Assembly (NCBI GenBank): GCA_903772945.1
Contig: CAICTM010000238.1
Location: 23,541 to 87,540, forward strand
Length of the DNA stretch: 64,000 nt
Source: Seminavis robusta
Taxonomy: Eukaryota; Bacillariophyta; Bacillariophyceae; Naviculales; Naviculaceae
Direction of reading: 5' to 3'
The translations under genes and the position numbers were made by a program. This document shows, piece by piece, positions 58,746-64,000 of the stretch (position 1 is its first letter; every line of letters starts with the position of its first letter). Under the pieces are notes generated by a model, which was given only the letters and a program-made list of their open reading frames with translations, had not been told where the DNA came from and ran no database searches.

Positions 58746-59876
58746 ATGACGATCCGTGACGATGCCAACTGGTGCGAGGACTGCGAAGAAGAGTGTCATG
58801 GTCACTCTCGAGTCTGCACTCAATGTGGTGGAACCCTGACCGTCCGACAACAACAACCACCACAACGACAATCAGAAAATGTTTCGTTTCGTGCCATGGA
58901 TTTGGATGCCTTTTTGCCTCCCCACATTGGAGCCGTGGCGGAGTTGCGAGATCAGTTGCGCAATGTCCGAGCACAAGTCCAGGCGACGACACAGCTGGCG
59001 CAACAAGCAGTCGATAATACGACGGGTTGGCAAGCCATTCCCGAAGTTCTTCTGGATCCGTCGGCTGCAGCCGATTCGGGGAAAACACCGACATCCTCGC
59101 AAGTGCTGCGACAATTGCCACGAGAAACCTTGCATCCCAAGAGTGCCTCCTTTTTTCGTGTTGGTCTTTCCGTGAGTGGTCAAGAATACCAAGCTGTCAC
59201 GGGAGAACTGGGGGCGCTTCCATCACTCGACAACAATAACGACAAGACGATAATCACCGTGGAAGCTCCACTGTGGATACCCGCAACCCGCAATCAACGG
59301 ACTGGCAAGGATCCATTTTCCAACATTCCTACTGCGACACCCTTTATTGCCGTGCTGGAACGAGGTCATGGTGTATCGTTCTTTACAAAATCATTTGCCG
59401 CCGAACAAGCCGGTGCCATTGCGGTGATTGTCGTCAATGACAAGGAAACTCCCTGGCCGTATGTCATGAAGGATTCTCGGACCAAGGCACAAAAAGACCA
59501 GCAAGGTGTGGTGTCCATACCTGTGGTCATGATCTCACAAACACAAGGACGAAGCTTGTTGGCGACTACTACCAGCACGAGTACGGCCACATTGACCATT
59601 TCCAACAACCAGCAACAAGACAATGCCTGCATTATTTGCACCGACTCGTTCCAACTGGGACAAACCACCATGACATTGACCAATTATTGTGGACATGTAT
59701 TCCATGAGAACTGTGCTCTCCAATGGCTCCAACAGCACAACACGTGTCCGTACTGTCGTCGGACCTTGCCAACAGATGACCCCGACAGTGAACGAGAACG
59801 ATTGCGACAAATGACATCTACTACTACTGGCGCGAATAATAATGACACGGGGACTGCCGCGTCGTTTTATTCATGA
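58746..59876 (+). CDS. PA-domain RING-H2 protein (probable E3 ubiquitin ligase)
   Basis: ATG 58746, 376 aa, single exon. Residues 9-32 look like a small zinc ribbon (CEDCEEECHGHSRVCTQCGG). Residues ~195-290 resemble a protease-associated (PA) domain: FIAVLERGHGVSFFTKSFAA, EQAGAIAVIVVND and VSIPVVMIS. Residues ~294-337 form a RING-H2 finger: CIIC, CGHVFHENC and CPYC give the C3H2C3 order. PA plus RING occurs in the PA-TM-RING ligases of endosomes, but here neither a signal peptide nor a membrane helix is present, so it is probably cytosolic. RING-H2 proteins bring E2 enzymes to substrates. The substrate is unknown. Confidence 0.87.
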   Translation: MTIRDDANWCEDCEEECHGHSRVCTQCGGTLTVRQQQPPQRQSENVSFRAMDLDAFLPPHIGAVAELRDQLRNVRAQVQATTQLAQQAVDNTTGWQAIPEVLLDPSAAADSGKTPTSSQVLRQLPRETLHPKSASFFRVGLSVSGQEYQAVTGELGALPSLDNNNDKTIITVEAPLWIPATRNQRTGKDPFSNIPTATPFIAVLERGHGVSFFTKSFAAEQAGAIAVIVVNDKETPWPYVMKDSRTKAQKDQQGVVSIPVVMISQTQGRSLLATTTSTSTATLTISNNQQQDNACIICTDSFQLGQTTMTLTNYCGHVFHENCALQWLQQHNTCPYCRRTLPTDDPDSERERLRQMTSTTTGANNNDTGTAASFYS

Positions 59877-60485
59877 GTAGGAGGGGAGAGATAGATGTGC
59901 ATTGCAGGAATGGCTAGCTAGATGTGATTATTAAGTTTTGCAGCTTATTGCTATTCTCAAAAGAAGCTGCTCGAACAAATGCGCAAACTAGACATAATTC
60001 AAACCTTACATGTAGGACTCGACTCGAGTAGCTGCATGCCTGGGCAAGCGTCGAAAAGGCCATGGCTCAGTGGCTTTTCGTCACACCTTTCAGCGGAAGG
60101 GTCAGGATTGTTCTTTGTTGCTGTAGGTACCGGTACAAGTGCGCCGACCCTTTCCAAACCAAACCGTTTCAGCTACCACTCGATAGCAGATGTTGATGTT
60201 GCTGCTGCTGCACAAGTAGTTCTGTTCTCACTTCTGGTTGTGGGAAAAAATCAACGTGACGATTGGCCAACTCAACTCGATGCCAAGTCGTGTACATGTA
60301 CGGTAGCAGTTCCCGCCTTTCAATGCTAAGGCCAGCAAGTGTCGCATGTGATGCGATCAACCTCCCAGCAGATGCTTCATAGCTCTTTCTTTCATGGACC
60401 GTACTGGTGAAGATATAAGCCACTGTTTGATAGTTCGACTGTCACTCGCGGTAGTCATGGCTAGCCATTCTTTTTGGGGCGATGA
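59877..60485. other. Intergenic region between convergent genes
   Basis: TACCGGTA at 60128-60135. No gene or RNA recognised. Confidence 0.5.
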
Positions 60486-62170
60486 TCATGATGATGATGC
60501 AGATTGTTGTGGCTGAAACAGTGTATGATATTCCAACATCAAGCGATAGACGTAGCATTTCATTTCCGTCTTGGACAAGTACTTTTCCGACGTGAATCTG
60601 CCGTGTTGCATGATTTGTTCGGCTGCCTTGGGATGTGCCTCTACCCAAGCAATCTTTTCCAAAAGATCCGTCAGATTGTAGTTGACTGGTATATAGTCCA
60701 CGTACGGTTTCAAGCGTTCTGAATACCATTCTCGAAACCGTGTCGATTTGAAAATGACAGAACCGGATTTCAGTAATCGAGGGAATCGGGATGTGAATGC
60801 TGTAAAATTGTTTCAATGGACATGGGTAGAAGAACATGAATCAATAATTTTGCGGTGAGAGTTGGTTGAATTATTTTGTCTCTGAGAGATGGCATCAATA
60901 TGTGCACACTGCTGAAAGATCCAAACCAGACTGGCCATCCAAAAGCAGCTTGTTGTTGCTGACTTGACTCACCATTTCCATCGACATCCATAATGTACTT
61001 GTTTTGCTGTGTCTCCTCATCTCCCATCCGAGCCGCAAATCTAGTCTCGGGTGGCAACGTATCTGTGGAACTGTTTTGACAGACATTGGTAAAGGCAAAG
61101 TCAATAGTTGTCGTACTTTCCGACGATGCTTGATACGGCTGGGTGCCTCCGTATTGTTGTACCAGTTGAAATCGTGGTGATGCCCCCCAGTCATATCCCG
61201 TGGTACTCCCTCTCCAGACAATGGCATCTTTTCGCTTGGAAAACGCAGGACCTGGCTCAATATCATTCCCTTCCAGTGCAAAATGAAAGGGCATCATCAA
61301 TGCCCTGGTGTTGTAGGAATCTGGGAAGTCTGGATGGAATGCATGGTCCACTATCCTATTGGCAAGAGTTTTGCTGGAAGGTAGTTTCGCATTGGAGGAA
61401 TGGCGTAGAAATACTCCATTATTTGTACCATCGACTGCAGCATCAGAGAGCAGTGCTTCTAGCTGTTGTTCGGAGGGTACCGGTTGATCGTCTGTAAAGT
61501 AACTCATGCGACAGACGGTAAAGATGGGCATGGAGTCCTGTGTGGATTTTTCCGTGGGATGGTCGTGCAAATCAAAAAAGAAAATGGCCGAGATGGGTGG
61601 AGAATGTCCCACCAGCGGTCGCAACAACCATCGAAAGTTCTGTTCAATTTCGTCTTGTTGTTGTTGATTGTTGTGTATATTGCGACTCATAATCACGGTT
61701 AGCTGGTGCTGCTGCAACTGAAATGCCATGTAGTTGTTGGTCTGTGCCAAACCAGATGGTACCACCTGGGAATAATCCAACAAATTGCCACCAGTGGCAT
61801 TGATTTGTCTTCGAAAGGTTTCCATATCTCGATCCAAAGAATCGTAAAACTCCGTCTCGCTGCACTGTTGGTACTTGGCATAGCGGTGCCAGGACTCCAA
61901 CGATGCGGGTGTGTCCCTACCAAAGCGTTGCTTGTAGTCCAGTTGAAACTGATTCCAGTCATCGCGAGAGTATGCCTGAAATAGATAAATCATGTCATGA
62001 TCCACCCACTCGGGAAGATATCCAATCCCCACATGGATCAAGTAGACGACATACGATAGCAAGAAACAGCCCAGAATCCAATTCCGTGTGGTCGGCGAGA
62101 TATCCAAGAGGAGGTTGGTAGAATCCCTGTAACGGATCAGCCTTCGAGATCTTGAGGAGATTGTTACCAT
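60486..62170 (-). CDS. GT90 (CAP10-like) glycosyltransferase, two exons
   Basis: ATG 62170. Exon 1 is 62170-60973, a 173-bp intron is 60972-60800, and exon 2 is 60799-60486; 503 aa. The splice joins KYIMDVDGN to AFTSRFPRLLKSGSVIFKS, which is the conserved late core of GT90 proteins (POGLUT, fungal CAP10). Earlier core motifs are WRGSTTGYDWGASPRFQLV (~330) and the Asp-containing TIDFAFTN. A single N-terminal membrane helix (NWILGCFLLSYVVYLIHVG, ~30-48) makes it type II, probably in the Golgi. The C-terminus follows the family pattern (REWYSERLKPYVDYIPV, then DLLEKIAWVEAHP). GT90 enzymes add xylose or glucose to glycans or proteins. The acceptor is unknown. Confidence 0.88.
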
Positions 62171-64000
62171 TTGGCTACCGTACGTATTTATCCTAGAATA
62201 CAGAACCCTTTCGTCACACCCGCTAAATCAGAGTTGCTTCGTTTGTGGATTATCGTGAGGAGAAGACCTGATACTACATGTATGTTTGGACAGGGTTGAT
62301 GCTGAAGGCCAAAAAGGCCACGATGAAAACCAAACTGGCGGCTTCGCAAAGATCCCAAGATCCGCATCAGCCGGTAGGGATATAAAAGATAAGGCATTAG
62401 GGTTTTACTTTCCACGGTGTTCTACCACGATTGCGTCTTTGGTCTTCCCGAATGGTCACTTACTTGCCTTCGGTTGTTTCTTGCTACGTCCAGTCCCCAC
62501 CCTCATTCTCCACAAATAAATACTACAAAAGGGGGTTTTAGAAAGGAGATGCAGGAAAGTGGGATATGGCACTACATGTATCTAGCTAGCTAGTTCGGCA
62601 ACCCAGAGCAGTTGGGACCCCAACTATCCTGAACTGAACTGAGCAGCTTGCGAGGGTGCTCGTTGGGTCCACATCAGCTTGCTTGCAGCATTGTCTTTGT
62701 TGCAAGAGTTGCAAGGCAGATCAGTGCGAGTGCGATTGAAAGCTTCATGCTTGCTCTTTCTGGCTCCTGAGCTGGCAGAGCAATTTGTGCATGAAGGGTT
62801 GCATGCACCCCCCTCGGTTGTCCGTTCAACCTGATGTGGCAAGTCAAAAAGAGACTACCACTATCGACTGACAGAAACTTGGCTGAACACTTGAACATTA
62901 TTATGCTATCAACACAAGCAGACTGAGTTATTAATTGCTTTGGGAGCTGATCTGGCAGATGCACGGAAAGCAAATGGTGGATGGCGTATCTTTTGATCTT
63001 TCCAAATGCTTGGACCGCTCCGCATGGTCCCTCAGCTACCGTGGCTATCTCTGTCTATTTGGCAGCAAAAAAGCCTATTAGTCTATCTAGAAAGAGTACT
63101 CTACAGTAGAGTACAGTACTCCAGAGTAGGGCAGTAGCAAAATTTAAATGTTGAGATGCGTTTGTCAACGCAATGAGCCACGGGTCACGGGTCTGTCTGG
63201 CTACTGGCTACAAGAGTGACAGTCGAGTCCTTGGCGATGTGGCACCTGCTTCGACTAGCTATGATAGCTACGGAAGCAGTGCTTCCGTGCTACCGGTATG
63301 GATCCATGGATTGTTGGCCCTCCCCTTCATCCCTTCATGCATGCAGCATGCAGCCATGAGAGGTTTGTAGCCTACCGGTAGCTTCCGTTGACTGCGGGGT
63401 TGGTGACGGTTTTTCCCTTCGGATCTCTCAAGATCTTGCTGAAACTTGAGAGAAATAATACCTACCGGTAGCCAGATAGAGCCTTTGACTGTCACGCCAC
63501 GCCAAGGACCCTGGAAAGTGCTTTGTTTTTACATTAAATCTACCAGGAATTAACAATCCCGAAAAAGTGTCTATAAAACTATGTGTGATAACCCTCTGCG
63601 ACCCCGAAGTCAATAACGGTGACGTGTTTAGTAAGAAGATAGATAGATAGTTGAGCCTAAATAAATGCCACAATGACATCTCCTTGATTGAAAAGAGAGC
63701 AGCAAAGAATGTCACAGAATCACAGTGAACATCTCTACACTTAACCTGTAATTCTCTGAGTCTGATTGTCGCTTGTCCGTTGTCCCCGCGTCCCCGCCAG
63801 ACCTCAGACCTTTTGAAAACCTTTTCAGTCGTCTGAGAAGACTTAGTCTTCGATAGGAGTTCTCACTGGGCATGGAAAGAGTGAGGAGTAGCATGGGTAT
63901 CGCTAAACTCAGTACGAAATTTTGATACAAGACTGGTAAATTTGTTACCACCGTACGTCAGCAAATTTGTCCTACAAGACCGCGAGACTTATTCGGCGAG
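62171..64000. other. Intergenic region to the right edge
   Basis: Three TACCGGTA sites (63291, 63373 and 63463) lie within 180 bp, the first preceded by an inverted GGAAGCAGTGCTTCC. A short minus-strand frame near 62745 has a signal-peptide-like start (MKLSIALALICLATLATKTM) but stops after 24 residues. No gene is called. Confidence 0.5.

Overview
The window looks like nuclear DNA of a diatom, probably a raphid pennate species. Four things point that way. Most spliced genes carry short GT-AG introns of about 70-130 bp. UMP synthase is a fusion in the order OMP decarboxylase then OPRT, as in stramenopiles, rather than the animal/plant order. One protein has a plastid leader with a Phe cleavage motif. 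There are also typical diatom families: kinase-less LRR membrane proteins, CotH-like proteins, AhpD-like paralogs and a large ABCA transporter. This is judged from sequence only. No rRNA, tRNA or CRISPR was found by eye.

Layout. 1-3.2 kb: a possible gene tail, a small two-exon gene, and a PH-like plus Cys-rich protein. 4-7.2 kb: an AhpD-like gene cut in two by a 1.74-kb repeat-rich insertion. 7.9-18.1 kb: a vacuolar-type amino acid transporter, an LRR membrane protein, a calcineurin-type phosphodiesterase and a PPR protein. 18.3-21.4 kb: a plastid-targeted membrane protein with an in-frame TGA, a half-size EamA transporter and an EF-hand protein. 22-29 kb: a CotH/lamin-tail secreted protein, an LRR-like protein and UMP synthase. 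30.3-37.6 kb: a full-size ABCA transporter that I assemble from 19 exons in continuous frame, including a 9-nt micro-exon. 37.7-45.5 kb: three tandem same-strand paralogs with 11-residue amphipathic-type repeats. 47.3-62.2 kb: a CRAL-TRIO-like protein, two intact AhpD-like paralogs flanking a small gene, a lipase-like/TM/PDZ protein, a PA+RING protein and a GT90-type glycosyltransferase. The last 1.8 kb shows no gene.

Genes are not in operons. Several membrane or lipid-related proteins occur here (ABCA, amino acid transporter, CRAL-TRIO, lipase-like, 11-mer family), but nothing shows they form one pathway. The points most worth following are the in-frame TGA at 18656, the disrupted AhpD gene with its palindrome array, the 11-mer repeat family, the lipase-like/PDZ fusion, and an intergenic 8-bp palindrome, TACCGGTA, present 16 times.
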